Part shown: one piece after another, positions 1-11,600 of the stretch
Position numbering within the stretch: position 1 is the first letter of the stretch
Layout of the letters: each line of letters starts with the position of its first letter
Origin: Mauremys mutica
Taxonomy: Eukaryota; Chordata; Testudines; Geoemydidae
Reading direction: 5' to 3'
DNA length: 64,000 bases
Assembly: GCF_020497125.1 (NCBI RefSeq)
Contig: NC_059077.1
Location: 26,301,340 to 26,365,339, forward strand
The notes under the pieces: generated by a model
The model's database searches: none
What the model saw: only the letters and a program-made list of their open reading frames with translations
What the model was told of the DNA's origin: nothing
Made by a program: the position numbers and the translations under genes

Positions 1-189
1 CTTACAAATGTAGAATTAAGTATAAAAAATAACTGCATTCACAAATAAAACAATGTAAAACTGTAGAGCCTACATGTCCACTCAGTCCTACTTCAGCTAA
101 TCACTCAGACTAACAAGTTTAGTTACAATTTGCAGGAGATAATGTTGCCTGCTTCTTGTTTACAATGTCACCTGAAAGTGAGAAAAGAC

Positions 190-1150
190 GTTCACACAGT
201 GCTTTTTGTTGCCGGCGTTACAAGATGCGCTAAAGATTCATATGTCCCTTCAGGCTTCAGCCATCATTCCAGAGGACATGCATCCATGCTGATGATGGGT
301 TCTGCTTGATAACAATCCAAAGCAGAGCAAACCGATGCATGTTCATTTTCATCATTTGAGTCAGATGCCACCAGCAGAAGGTAGATTTTAGATGCCACCA
401 GCAGGGCCGCCCCCTTGGGGGGGACAAGTGGGGCAATTTGCCCCAGGCCCCACAGGGGCCCCCATGAGAGTTTTTTCGGGGCCCCTGGAGCAGGATCCTT
501 CACTCGCTCTGGGGGCCCCGGAAAACTCTTATGGGGCCCAGGCCCCTGGAGCTTCTTCCGCTCTGGGTCTTCGGCAGCAATTTGGTGGCGGGGGGTGCTT
601 CCGCCCCGGGACCCGCTACTGAAGTGCCGGGTCTTCGGCGGCAATTCTGCGGTGGGGTGTCCTTCCACTCCGGGACTCGCCATTGAAGTGCCCCGAAGAC
701 CCGCGGCGGGGGGTCCTTCCACCCCGGGACCCGCCGCCGAAGTGCCGGGTCTTCGACAGCAATTCGGCAGTGGGGACCCCCCCGCCGCCGAAGACCCCAG
801 GCCCCCTGAATCATCTGGGCAGCCCTGGCCACCAGCAGAAGGTAGGTTTTGGTTCTGTAGTTTCCACATCTGAGTGTTGCTCTTTTAAGACTTCTGAAAG
901 CATGGTTCACACCTTGTCCCACACAGATTTTGGATAACACTTCCGATTCTTAAATCTTGAGTCAAGAGTGCTGTACCAATTTTTAGAAATCTCACATTGG
1001 TACCTTCTTTGCATTTTGTCAAATCTTCTGTGAAAGTGTTCTTAAAACAAACATGTGCTTGGTCATTATCCGAGACTGCTATAACATGAAATATATGGCA
1101 GAATGTGGGTAAAACAGAGCAGGAGACATACAGCAGGAGAACTCTCCCCT
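190..1150 (-). pseudogene. hAT transposase remnant
   Basis: The minus strand carries pieces of a hAT transposase C-terminal half, including the acidic run SDSNDENEHASV just left of the inserted MITE (about 300-370) and a further piece at about 840-1010 reading leftward. The stretch is broken by stops, frameshifts and the 426-bp insertion at 402-827. Mobilising activity is not expected. A 28-bp direct repeat (around 365-403) lies beside the insertion site. Confidence 0.55.
402..827. mobile_element. GC-rich hAT MITE nested in the larger hAT element
   Basis: The ends are CAGGGCCGCCC and GGGCAGCCCTG, terminal inverted repeats of the CAGGG/CCCTG type. They are flanked by an exact 8-bp duplication, gccaccag, at 394-401 and 828-835. 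The interior is GC-rich with internal short inverted repeats and has no coding content; the open frames on both strands are compositional. The 8-bp target duplication is diagnostic for hAT elements. Confidence 0.88.
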
Positions 1151-1793
1151 AAAGAGTTCAGTCACAAATTTAATTAACTTTTTTTTTTTTAACGAGCATC
1201 ATCAGCATGGAAGCATGACCTCTGAAACGGTGGCTGAAGCATGGAGGGGCCTACAAATGTTTAGCATATCAATCACGTAAATACCTTGCAACGCCGGCTA
1301 CAAAAGTGCCATGCGAATGTCTGTTCTCACTTTCAGGTGACATTGTTAATAAGAAGCGGGCAGCATTATCTCCCGTAAATGTAAACAAAATTGTTTGTCT
1401 TAGCGATTAGCTGAATAAGAAATAGGACTGAGTGGACTTGTAGGCGCTAAAGTTTTACCTTGTTTTGTTTTTGAGTACACTTATGTAACAAAAAAAATCT
1501 ATATTTGTAAGTTATTCTTTTACTATAAAGAGATTGCTCTACAGTACTTGTATGAGGTGAATTGAAAAATACTTTTTTTTGTCATTTTACAGTGTAAATA
1601 TTTGTAATAATAATAATAATAATATAAAGTGAGCACTTTGTATTCTGTGTTGTGAAAGGAATCAATATATTTGAAAATGTAGAAAAACATCCAAAATATT
1701 TAATAAATTTAAAATAGTGTTCTATTGTTTAACAGTGCGGGTAATTATTTTAAGTTAATCACATGAGTTAAGTGCGATTAATTGACAGTCCTA

Positions 1794-2430
1794 GTTCTTG
1801 TTGGTTCCCCCTTTATAGCCTCCTTTGATTTAACTGGTGGCTTATAGGCATGTTAATATCAAACAGGTAACCTGAGGGATATATGCTATTTATAAAAAAT
1901 ACTACACATAACTTCCTCACTTTCCAAATATGGTAATTTCTATTTCCATATCCAGCCAATCCTGGGCCTTTCTGAAAATGGCAAAAAAGAGTGCAGTTGT
2001 GATAACGGTTTCATGATATAGAATTGTGTTCACTAGGAAATGTATCAGGATTAATTTATTTCACACAGGCCACTAAAATTCCATGTAATGGCATTTAGTC
2101 ACTACTAACCTCTGGTCTGTATTTGAACCCAGGTGTGCTGAAACTTGGGGTGCTGGGGGTTGGTAACAACCAAACACAGGGTTTTTGCTTTCAGCACTCC
2201 TATTTTAAATATTGTTCCAGCACCCGTTTGAACCTGTGAGCTACAAATTATAAACTATTAATCCCATTACCAGTGTCATACAGGCATTCACTCACTTGTG
2301 TTAAAAAGAACTCCACCACTATTCTCCCAAAAAATAGGGCTAGTTACAAAAGAGTAACTTTTTAACTGTCGGATGTTTTGCTTTGTTGTTGTGGAACAAG
2401 TCAGTCAGACAGCAGAGAGAACACAGTTTA
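1794..2430. other. Intergenic AT-rich sequence, no gene seen
   Basis: No gene or complete repeat is recognised. It leads into the candidate promoter at 2502-2570. A possible old repeat trace lies at about 2140-2240. Confidence 0.4.
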
Positions 2431-2501
2431 ACCAATGAACTCCACTCTGCTAACAAAACCAGAAATCGCCTATGATGCTGACACACAAAGCAATGTCATA
2501 A

Positions 2502-2570
2502 CCAATGAGAGCCATATTTATTTCTGCTCCATCGAAGACAAGGGGTAAATCAATGTTTGCAATATAAAAA
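2502..2570 (+). promoter_or_regulatory. Candidate pol II promoter: CCAAT and TATA boxes
   Basis: A CCAAT box at 2502-2506, with a second at 2432-2436, is followed 57 bp later by TATAAAAA at 2563-2570. That spacing puts transcription start near 2593-2600 and the CCAAT box near -90, the classical arrangement. A leader-like exon with an ATG follows at 2755. This is inference from motif spacing alone; single motifs of this kind also occur by chance in AT-rich DNA. Confidence 0.45.
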
Positions 2571-2754
2571 GAAGGTTGAGGTTTTATTTTTAAGCTTCAA
2601 TTATTACAAAAAAAGTAAATGATGAAAAGTACAGTAGCTTTAACTTCCACTTGGATATTTGCCAGGTCTCCACAGAAGCATGCTGCAGAATGAGTCTGCT
2701 TCTCAATCCAGTGACTTGTGAAACTCATGCCCTGGAAAGAGCAGCCTTCTTGGG

Positions 2755-2812
2755 ATGGGGATCAGCACTACTTGGATCCTTTTGTACTGCCTGCTCTGCT
2801 CTTGTTTAACAG
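2755..2812 (+). CDS. Candidate leader (signal-peptide) exon of an unidentified gene
   Basis: The ATG at 2755 has G at -3 and +4. It opens 19 codons encoding MGISTTWILLYCLLCSCLT, a typical signal-peptide core, and stops at a consensus donor (ACAG then GTAATG, 2809-2818). The donor is in phase 1, as in leader exons of immunoglobulin-superfamily and many other secreted or membrane proteins. A promoter lies about 160 bp upstream. I could not find a convincing second exon; a 34-bp acceptor/donor-bounded stretch at 3625-3658 keeps frame but is weak. It is on the strand opposite FYB1. It may be a real gene start, a relic, or chance. Confidence 0.42.
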
Positions 2813-3948
2813 GTAATGCAGAAGAAAAAATGATGACATTGATCTGAGGGCTCGTGCACATGAGAAAGCTTTAGCTGTTAAACAAATATAATTATACCAA
2901 TATAGTTAAACTGCTATCGTTATACAGGTGTAATGCTCCATGTGGACACTCTTATTCCAGAATAAGATTGGCGCTTTTTTGTTTGTTTAGTTTTAACCCC
3001 TTTCAAAGAGACATGCCTCAGATTCAGCAAAACAGCATGACCTAATTGGATGTGATATCCAGTGATAAGGTGATAAGGCAGCACTTTCAAAGTTTGTCAT
3101 TCTTTAAAATAGGAACAATATACAGTCCTTACTGATTGAAACCAGGTAAAATATAAGTATTCTTTTACTGTCTAGTTATGGAGAAAAATCATTTAAAAAA
3201 TGCATATAACCATGCAGTATAAAATGTAAAAACTCTGACAGCTTAAAGCTTTTCAGGTGATACAACAGGTCTTGCTAACTTACTGTGTGGTTTGGTTAAC
3301 TGTTGCTTAATGCATTCCTGCATTTATTGGTCCATTTATGTAAAGTTATTCATGGTATTCTGCACCACATAATATCTGCAGCTTTTCAGAGCTTAAGTCT
3401 GCCTGTGGTTGACATATTAATAATGGAAATTTGCTCTGAGGCAAAAGACTTTAAGAAACAAAACTATTATATGGCTTGAGATTTAAAGTGTTGCCACAGA
3501 GAGGAGGATGTATATAAATGAGGCTCTTCACCGACCCAAGTTGGAAATCACCTGATTCAAAACTTTATTGACCGCAAAGACAATTTTCTTTTAAATTTTG
3601 AGTCTATTTTTCTGAAAGTTGTAGTGTCAACTGCAGAAGCCGTTGATTATGTGCTTGGGTAGGTGACTGGCAAAATGCTAACAACATATTTATACCAATA
3701 TTCTTTTACATTCATATAATTGTATGGAAATGGATGAACTCCCTGAGTATGCTTACTGGACTCAACATACAACATGAGAACCAGCTACCTTCATACAGTC
3801 AGTACAAAATGGCTTATTGTGACCATCCACTCTAGTAATGAAAGGGGTAGAAAAAAGTAATGGGATACAAAAGAAAACACCTGATACTTTTTATTGTTTT
3901 TCAGCTGGCCCCAGTGAGACGTGGTTTTGGCTTTCTTACACTTTATAG
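2813..3948. other. Unassigned sequence downstream of the leader exon
   Basis: No V-type or other recognisable domain exon is seen on the plus strand. The only frame-compatible splice-bounded candidate is 3625-3658, preceded by a pyrimidine-rich tract. Confidence 0.3.
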
Positions 3949-4258
3949 CAGAGGTAGGCAACCGATGGCACGCGTGCCGAAGGCGGCACATGAGTTGATT
4001 TTCCATGGCACTCACACTGCCCGGGTCCTGGCCACTGGTCTGGGGGCTCTACATTTTAATTTAATTTTAAATGAAGTTTCTTAAACATTTTAAAAACCTT
4101 ATTTACTTTACATACAACAATAGTTTAGTTATATATTATAGACTTACAGAAAGAGACCTTCTAAAATTGTTAAAATGTATTACTGGCACGCGAAACCTTA
4201 AATTAGGGTGAATAAATGAAGACTCAGCACACCACTTCTGAAAGGTTGCCGACCCCTG
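3949..4258. mobile_element. hAT MITE, CAGAGGTAGGCAACC type
   Basis: The left end CAGAGGTAGGCAACC and right end GGTTGCCGACCCCTG are inverted repeats. Flanks ctttatag (3941-3948) and ccttatag (4259-4266) match at 7 of 8 bases, an aged hAT target duplication. The centre is AT-rich and non-coding. Confidence 0.82.
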
Positions 4259-4266
4259 CCTTATAG

Positions 4267-5420
4267 CCGCCCTGTTTGAACTCTGAAGGAAGTTCCTCGG
4301 GTGATAGTGAGAGAAGGAAAGTGCATTTGGCCTAATTTCAGATTCTGTTGGATAAGTGGAATGAAACTCAAAATACTAGAATCATAGTCCTCTTTAGTGG
4401 TTGCTGAATCACTGAGCTTCTGCTGCTGTCACCCACTGGGCTTCTGCTGCTGTCATCTTGCACAAAAGAGAGTCTTTAAACAGCACAGCCATAAAAAATA
4501 TGAATGTGCAGGGGCCAGGGACACAGGAGCAGGTGAGCCAGGGACAAAGAAGCAGAAGAGCAGGGGACAGAGCATCATGGTCAAAGAATCAGGGGACAGT
4601 GGAACAATTAATAGCGATAGAAATTAGGAGAGCAAAGGATAGAGACAGGGAGAAAAATAGGACAGAGAAGCCTACAGCATGGGGCAGCGCCCCTGGCAGG
4701 GAAAGGAGTATGGTGCCAAAGAGATAGCACCTCTTCAAATCAACACAGAGACAGGAGACTGCAAAAGACTTGGAAATAGTGTCCAAAGTAGAAGACCGAG
4801 CTGGGGAGAGTGTCCAAAGTGGTGTCTGGAGAGCTGGCAGAACATGGAGCTAGGGAATGTGGAAGGCAGAGTTTTTGTGGTAGAAATTGGAGCTATGATA
4901 TACATGTATTAGGGGTTGGATTAGGTTACTATAGAAAGGCCACACCCTTCTTGTGGCCTGATCAGCTCCTTCAGAATCTAAATTTTCATTTACAATTTTT
5001 GTAAAGCTTGTACCTCTTTGATTACAAATATATCCATCTGAACAGGAACAGACAGTACTCAAATGTGCAAACGGACTGAAGCTATAGCTCCCAAGAGTAA
5101 ATTTGCCTCACTTCCACCAAAGGCCCTAAAAGCACTCGGCTCTATGGGATTGGTGGTGGGAAGGGTTGTGCAAGAGGACTCCCCATAGAGATGTGGTTTA
5201 TTAGTATAGTGTGGGGAGTAGCCAAAGGAGTTGCAGTTATATGGATTGAAAAATAACCCCCCTGTTCAGGAATGCACCGAGAATCAGTTGCTACTGTACA
5301 ATCCATAACCTGTAGTAAAAGCAGATAAATGGCTCCAAAACCACTGAGTTGGAAGGAGAATTCCTTTTCTCTCTGCACTCCTTGATACGCAGCTTTTTTC
5401 ACTGGACATGGCACAGGGAG
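4267..5420. other. Purine-rich intergenic stretch
   Basis: Positions 4500-4880 are strongly purine-rich on the plus strand, with many AGGGACAG-like words, and a short direct repeat ggcttctgctgctgtca lies near 4412-4455. The open frames here are overlapping and compositional. No gene is recognised. Confidence 0.35.
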
Positions 5421-5611
5421 CAGGGGCGGCTCTAGGAATCCCGCTGCCCCAAGCAGGGCGGCGTGCCGCGGGGCGCGCTCTGGCGGTCGCCGGTCCCGCG
5501 GCTCTGGTGGACCTCCCGCAGGCATGACTGCGGAAGGTCCGCTGGAGCCGTCTGCCGCCCTGCTGGCAAAATGCCGCCCCAAGTGCGCGCTGGGGTCTGG
5601 AGCCGGCCCTG
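5421..5611. mobile_element. Short GC-rich hAT MITE
   Basis: The ends are CAGGGGCGGCTC and GAGCCGGCCCTG. An exact 8-bp duplication, acagggag, flanks them at 5413-5420 and 5612-5619. It is 191 bp, an internally deleted relative of the longer copies at 21546, 22144 and 31003. Confidence 0.9.
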
Positions 5612-7925
5612 ACAGGGAGCAACATTTGCTCCTAAGATAGATGCAAGCAGACTGACTCTATTTGATACAACTGGGTGTTAACACTGAAGTTTAATTACCT
5701 CCTTTTTAATGTCAACTTTGTTAACTATTTCACTGTTGAATACTTTAGCAGACATATCCAGCTACTCCAGGATTGTGGATGGAGTTTGGGATTATGAGGG
5801 TAGGAATGTGAGCAGACTACCATCACCTTTCACCTTCCCTTGGGAATTTTTAAAGATGGCAGAATAGACTACATAAGAGAAAAGACCAAGATACAATCTT
5901 TATTATGCTGTTCCATACTTTATGTTTTTCAATAATATAGGCATAGACTTTTCTATCTGAAAGTTTTCATGCTTACATTTCACATTTTAAAAAGTCATTA
6001 CTAATAAAATGGTGTCACATCTGTAGTAGTATGCTGTCACATCAATCATCAATCAACATTGACTTACACATAGTCTGCTGCTCAGTGGCAATTTTGGCAG
6101 AAGGCAGTGCACCCACACTTCTCATTGGAAGTGCACACTTTCATTTAGAGAAAGAAAAAAGATTGTATCAAGAGAATGGCATTGATAAAATAAAAATAAG
6201 TTAATTCAGTGATTTGCTAGTATATTATGACACTTTTAATTAGTCTGAATGGGGCATGTTACATTATGATCTATAAAGTTATATATTATCTACAACTGTT
6301 ATGATTATGAGAGATATTAAGATTATTTGGAAACTGGAAGAAATATTCAAAATATATTGTTAAAAGCCTCACTACTCACAAAGGGTGAAATTTACACCTG
6401 TACAGTGGGACAACAAGAGGTTTATATACCACTCAAGTCCAGCTTAAGTCCTTGTACTTGTCCTCTACACAGGGTAAATTGTACACAATGATTGGGGTAT
6501 GATTCCATTCTCACTGAAGTCATGTCATTAACTGTAAAAGGAACAAAACTGGGCATTTACATAGGAAATCAAACAAACTTTTTTGTGAGTAATTAATGGT
6601 GGCTAGGTATGAAAATATTTTTCCACTAGCTGGCAGGTAGCCCTACATTTCAGTGTCTGAATTCCAGCTGAGCCTTCTGTCACATCCCTATTTTGATACA
6701 CTGTCTTCAGTGCCTTTGAAAAATAAAACAGATTGCAGTTGCTAAATAGTTGAAAACATTTATGGTACTAAAAGAGGCAAGATTTCAAATTTGGATGCTA
6801 ACACTGGTGCTTAAATGCCTAAAATAGGTATTTGTGTGCCTATGTACTGACGTGAACATCCAGATGCAGAACTGGAGCCTCTAATTCAGTGCAAAACTTC
6901 AAAACTGGCTCCAGAGTATAAAAATCTGTTATTTTTAAATATTATTTAGACTATGGCTTACAGGTGGTTATGTGATGTTAAATCATGTTTGCTACTAAAC
7001 ATCATTAAAAATTTGTTCTATATAATTTTATACTTGATTTCCTTCTATGCCTTGTCTACAGAGGAAATTTATTATGGACAATAACTGCTGTAGCTGTCCT
7101 AGTCCAAGCCCTAGGGTGAAAACCTGGCTCTACTGAAATCAATGGCAAAACTCGACCTGAGCCAAGATTTCACCCTGATGTATGCAGGCTTAACTACTAT
7201 AAGCAGTAATTTTTTACTTACTTTGGTTTCAAGCAGGGGTAAGCTGCACTATTGCAAGTCATAGTGTATTGCAGTTTTGCCTGTCTTCATTAGGGCTTTG
7301 CACTAATCCTACTACAATGGTGTTAGCTGGTTACCGATGGCCGAAATTCCTAAGGTAGACAAGACCTGAGAAGCTACAAATAAAATCTCATTTTCTAAAC
7401 ATTTTGTTCTTCTATGTTTGGGATTCATTGTTAATATTATTGTATTTTCAATTGATCCTGATACGAATAAGTGCAAAGTAATACTAATCATTATTACATA
7501 CTTATTTTACTATAAAGACTTGCTTATTTGTATAATAGCATCATCAATGAAGCTGGCAGTTTTAGAAATAGGTTTTGTTAGTTAAGTTGTGCTCCTTCAT
7601 TTAGCTGACTCTAGTGTAAGAAAGCAATATTTAAAAGAAAAATCTCAGCATCAAAATGTTGCAGTTTCAGACTATGTATCTATATTAAATGGAGAGGCTA
7701 TTTCCCATCAGATTATACAATTATAAGACATAGATTTTCATGCCTAAACTACAATAATGACTTGGCAATTTCCCTTTAAACTAAACAGAGAGTAAAACCT
7801 TAGGATAAACATCCTGAAAATCTGCTGAATAACAGTGATGTGCTATATAGTTAAGGAGAACCTTCCATGGCTAGTATCTCAGAGTGCTGGACATAAGACA
7901 CATAAAAAAACCCTGATAAATTATG
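5612..7925. other. AT-rich sequence, no gene seen
   Basis: No coding sequence is recognised on either strand. It may include distal FYB1 3' UTR if the hexamer at 7926 is not the functional poly(A) signal; another minus-strand AATAAA is present near 5899-5904. Confidence 0.35.
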
Positions 7926-8593
7926 TTTATTATTGTGTAATTGTTATGTATTCAAAAATAACACACGAAACATTTAATGATCATTTTAGAGAACTACAGT
8001 CTATTACTGGTACAGTATAAAACTTTAGCAGTGGAGGCACATGGCCACGTTTATCACATGAACCCTGACTATTAAAATTGGACTATTGGGTCAAGGATAT
8101 ATTGGCTTCTTTGCCACCCACTTCTATTTCCTGCTTTCACAACAATGATGCCTACCATTGGTGGTTACATTTCTTTTCATGATGCTGTCCTCCACAAAGT
8201 GGGCAGTCTTATCAGGGCCTACTGGCCCACATATCCTTCGTAGCAGTGAATTGGCATCTCTGGGTGAAGTTGCCTGATGAATTGTTTTTATATGGACCAG
8301 TGGACTGTGGCAGAGTCAGAAAGGATATATTTGATGAAAACTTTAATTTCAGTTCAGATTACCCAAATTGTAGTTGTGCTGATACATGACAAAGAGAAAG
8401 TGCCATTCAAAGCAATAAATCCAAAAGATCTAACGTTTGACACAGGTTAACCAAAACTTGATACATGTAGAAGGGTAATCACTGATGATAGCCATAAATT
8501 GTGACTAATCAGCTTTGGTGATGTTTTATGCCAATTGGAAATCCAGAGGAGATATGACCCCCAATGAAACTCACACTTTACCAAAATTCAAGA
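7926..8593 (-). other. FYB1: Presumed FYB1 3' UTR with candidate poly(A) signal
   Basis: Sequence immediately downstream (leftward) of the FYB1 stop codon. The first clear minus-strand AATAAA is at 7931-7926, which would give a UTR of roughly 680-700 nt. Other hexamers lie further left, so the true end is undetermined. Confidence 0.35.
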
Positions 8594-8616
8594 TTAATCA
8601 TTATCATAGATGCAAC
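8594..8616 (-). CDS. FYB1: FYB1 exon W16 (last): CIYDND and stop
   Basis: The acceptor CAG precedes 8616. The 23 nt complete a Gly codon with the single G left by W15, then read Cys-Ile-Tyr-Asp-Asn-Asp-stop (TAA at 8596-8594). This is the known FYB1 C-terminus. It has no ATG and is far too short for ordinary ORF finding. Confidence 0.93.
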
Positions 8617-11600
8617 CTGAATGGGAAAGAAAATCCAAAAATATTAGTATTGTACAATAATTTACTACTAGCATAGATTTAAAAAAAGTGATTCATTTCA
8701 GTTACATTACACGTAACAATTACTCTATTGTTTGAAATGTGCAACATACCATCAGCAATATCATCGTAGATGTCTCCATCACTGTGAATTTAGAAAGAGA
8801 AAAATATATTTTACCTTAAAAAAACTCATATAGTATATATTCTCATTTGCAAGTGTTAAGATGAGTTCCTGTCTGCATCCTATAGAACTTGCCCATACCG
8901 GTATTGCCCTGGCCTCTTCTTTTGTCATTCAGTGTTGAACGCATTCTAAGACAATATGCATTTCCTCACCTTTTGGGGGCGAAGCCAGACTTTAAGGCAC
9001 CTGCTCCCCTACATGGTGTTAACTTCGCTTGTGCCAATCAGAAACGAACACAAACAGGTTTTGGGCCCCGTCCCCTATGACACTTCTATGATGTCATAGT
9101 GGGTACTTTATGGCCTGCCTGCCATGTGCAGGCAGGGAGAGGAGAAAGAAAAACGAATCCTGTGTATACCCATGTATCCTGTGTATACCCGTGTATCCTG
9201 TGTATACCCGTAACCGAGCCTGATCACCTCGAAGCCTCTCTCTCAGCTCACGTGTTTCAAACAGAGCTTCTACGTTTGCCGGTCGTTATGCGTTGGTTTG
9301 TATTTGTAAGTATCAGTTATTACTAAATGCTGCATCTTTGTTTATAAATATTGTTAGTAGATATTTTAGTCATTGTGTGTTTTAAGTTTCATTAACTCTA
9401 TTAGCTAATCATCCACTGCTCTCTTACCCCTTGTAATTATCCCCAATAAAACTTTTAAATTGATTAAGTTTAGTGTGTGTGTGTGTGTGTGTGTCTGCAG
9501 TTTGCATCGTGACCCACACTCTCCTTGCATCCCTTACCAATATAGTCTGTTGCCACGTGCAGCCTGGTAAATAACAGGCCTGCATTTTCTTTCGCCCCTG
9601 CGAGTCCGTGGCAATCTACATGGCGTCACGAACAGGATGCAAGGAAGTTGGGCCATGCCCGTGGCACGCTGCAGACCGCGCAGATGATGAAACTGAACAG
9701 TTCCAACATTTGCAGTTTCACCTTTTTACTAGCCAAAATTCGACCAATCCAAAAATAGAATGGATCTGTTCCCTTGGCTCGGACAAAACTCTAAAAGGCT
9801 ATACTGTGCCTTTAACCCTGGCAGATACTCTGAGGATGTTTCCACCATCCTGTTTAGCATGATATGCAAGGCCCTTGATCTGTGCTCTGTCCTCCACGGG
9901 GGCACAATGTTCGCAGCTAAACAGGCAGCCTCAGGCTCTCCTAAAGATGATAATGAGGAGAAGACAGAAAAGGTAGAGCCCATCACTACCCCCGCCCAAG
10001 TCCCTCTCAGAAAATTTTGCCACCCCCATATGAAGCTCCTAAAACTCCTCTGTATCCAGCTCTGCCAATGAATCTAAAACTGTAGCAGAAGCTTTGCCTA
10101 TTGCGATAACTAACCTTGATGGAGTTAATCTTTCTTGGCTCAGGTCTCTGTACCTTCCTAGGTTGCTCTTCACCCCACCCCTTCCCCCCCTCCGCCTCTC
10201 CTCACTTCGGCTCTCTTTTTGTTTTAAAAATTAAAAGCTATAGTTTTTACAGAAACCTCCAAAAAATAAAGCAATTGAAAACGGAACAAAAACAAGAAAC
10301 AAAAAGAAAACAAGGTAAACACTTTAATCCAGTAAATTAATTATTTTAACCCTCCAGGAATGCAACAGCTGGAATTATTCCTAACTTTCTTGAAGATATG
10401 GGTTGCCAAGCAACAGAAGTGCACTCTCTGCTTCTTATCCTAACCACTAACTAATATTTGTAACATGGGCTTTTCTTATTTCCATATAGCAGAGTTTTAA
10501 AATAATGTTAAATATAAAATAATGCAAAATTCCTTGTTACCAAATTAATACAATACATTTGGCAAATACTAATATATTTTTATCAAATTTATGCTACAAG
10601 TTTTAAATAAGGTAATAATTTATTTATTCAAATGTTTAACCCTTTTACTTTTTATTTTTGGTTGTGTTATTTTGTATAAATATGAATAGAATTTTGGCGC
10701 CATTTGTTTTTAATTGTAAGTTTGTCCTGTATGTCATGTGTGTGTGTCCTATGTTGTGTGTGTCACGTGACTATTTTTTTTTTAAATTATTTTTATTTTG
10801 TTGCAACAAAAGTCAATTTTATAGCCTTTTAAAAATATATATATAAGATGTGGTACCACACTATTTTAAAATCATGGTTGGGGTGTAATCATAGTATATT
10901 AACACCAATTTTTTGTGCAAAGTTCAAAAAGGTTTCAGTTACAAATATATGTACATATATTTCTGCCTCAACAAATAATGCAATTGCAAACAAAGGAATT
11001 CTCTTTTATCAATCACAGTTTTGTTTTTTAAGTTTCTTTTTTTTTTAATTTGTTATTCAAAAAAAATGTAAGGGGAAACCTCAACATTAAGGTAAAGATA
11101 ATATTAACAAATGTCAATTTCTTGTTTGGGATTTTTATAAACTTGTTTGCACTTTTAATTATAGTTATAAGAATGTCATAACCAAAATGTTTTAAAATAA
11201 CAATTTATGCATAAAGCTAACCAAACAATTTCAACAGGTTTCCACCTTTGGCTCCTCTTATATATATATTAGATACAAAATCAGGTAGCATGGTCTAGAC
11301 CCATATCAAGTAATTAAACATGGTTAAGGAAATACTGTATTTATACATAGACTTCAAATATTTCTATATTTGGAAGGATCATTCTGAAATCAAGACAGGT
11401 GTAGAGGACAACATGCTGAAGGAACTGAAGAATAGACATAGATAACATTTTTTAGAAAATGGCTGTTTTCAAACGCAATAATGTAAGAAAAAATGATAAC
11501 TAAAAATCATCATTTTGGGACTACTTTTACAAAATGTTCATTTAAAATGAAATGGTCATTGTTTTTTATTTTATTTTTTTAACCAATAAATGAAAACAGT

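Larger units (their letters stand above)
1..1793 (-). mobile_element. Decayed hAT-superfamily DNA transposon, left end cut by window edge
   Basis: The stretch 1-330 (minus strand) and 1195-1510 (plus strand) are diverged inverted copies of the same sequence, the end of a hAT transposase frame plus 3' flank. Between them lie minus-strand transposase remnants. The right end reads TTGACAGTCCTA near 1793, matching in reverse the start of a second, shorter copy at 13247. A later hAT MITE interrupts it at 402-827. Frames are broken, so no active transposase is encoded. Family placement is from recall of reptilian hAT repeats; superfamily is fairly sure, subfamily is not. Confidence 0.72.
8854..9620 (+). 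repeat. Retroviral 5' LTR
   Basis: The putative start is TGTTAAGATG at 8854 and the end is CTACA at 9620, just before the primer binding site. AATAAA at 9445-9450 is followed by a GT-rich tract (9473-9493), as in the R region of an LTR. The start is inferred from TG and context only. Confidence 0.6.
8854..10110 (+). mobile_element. Truncated endogenous retrovirus (LTR, PBS, gag remnant)
   Basis: The element lies antisense to FYB1 in the intron before the penultimate exon. Its parts are an LTR (about 8854-9620), a primer-binding-site-like TGGCGTCACGAACAGG directly after the LTR's terminal CA, and a decayed gag-like region ending near 10110. No pol, env or second LTR is seen. Both outer boundaries are approximate. 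Confidence 0.65.

Noticed and set aside
3625..3658. Possible second exon for the leader at 2755
   Set aside because: It has an acceptor, a donor and compatible phase, but only 34 nt of unremarkable sequence; too easily chance to annotate as an exon.
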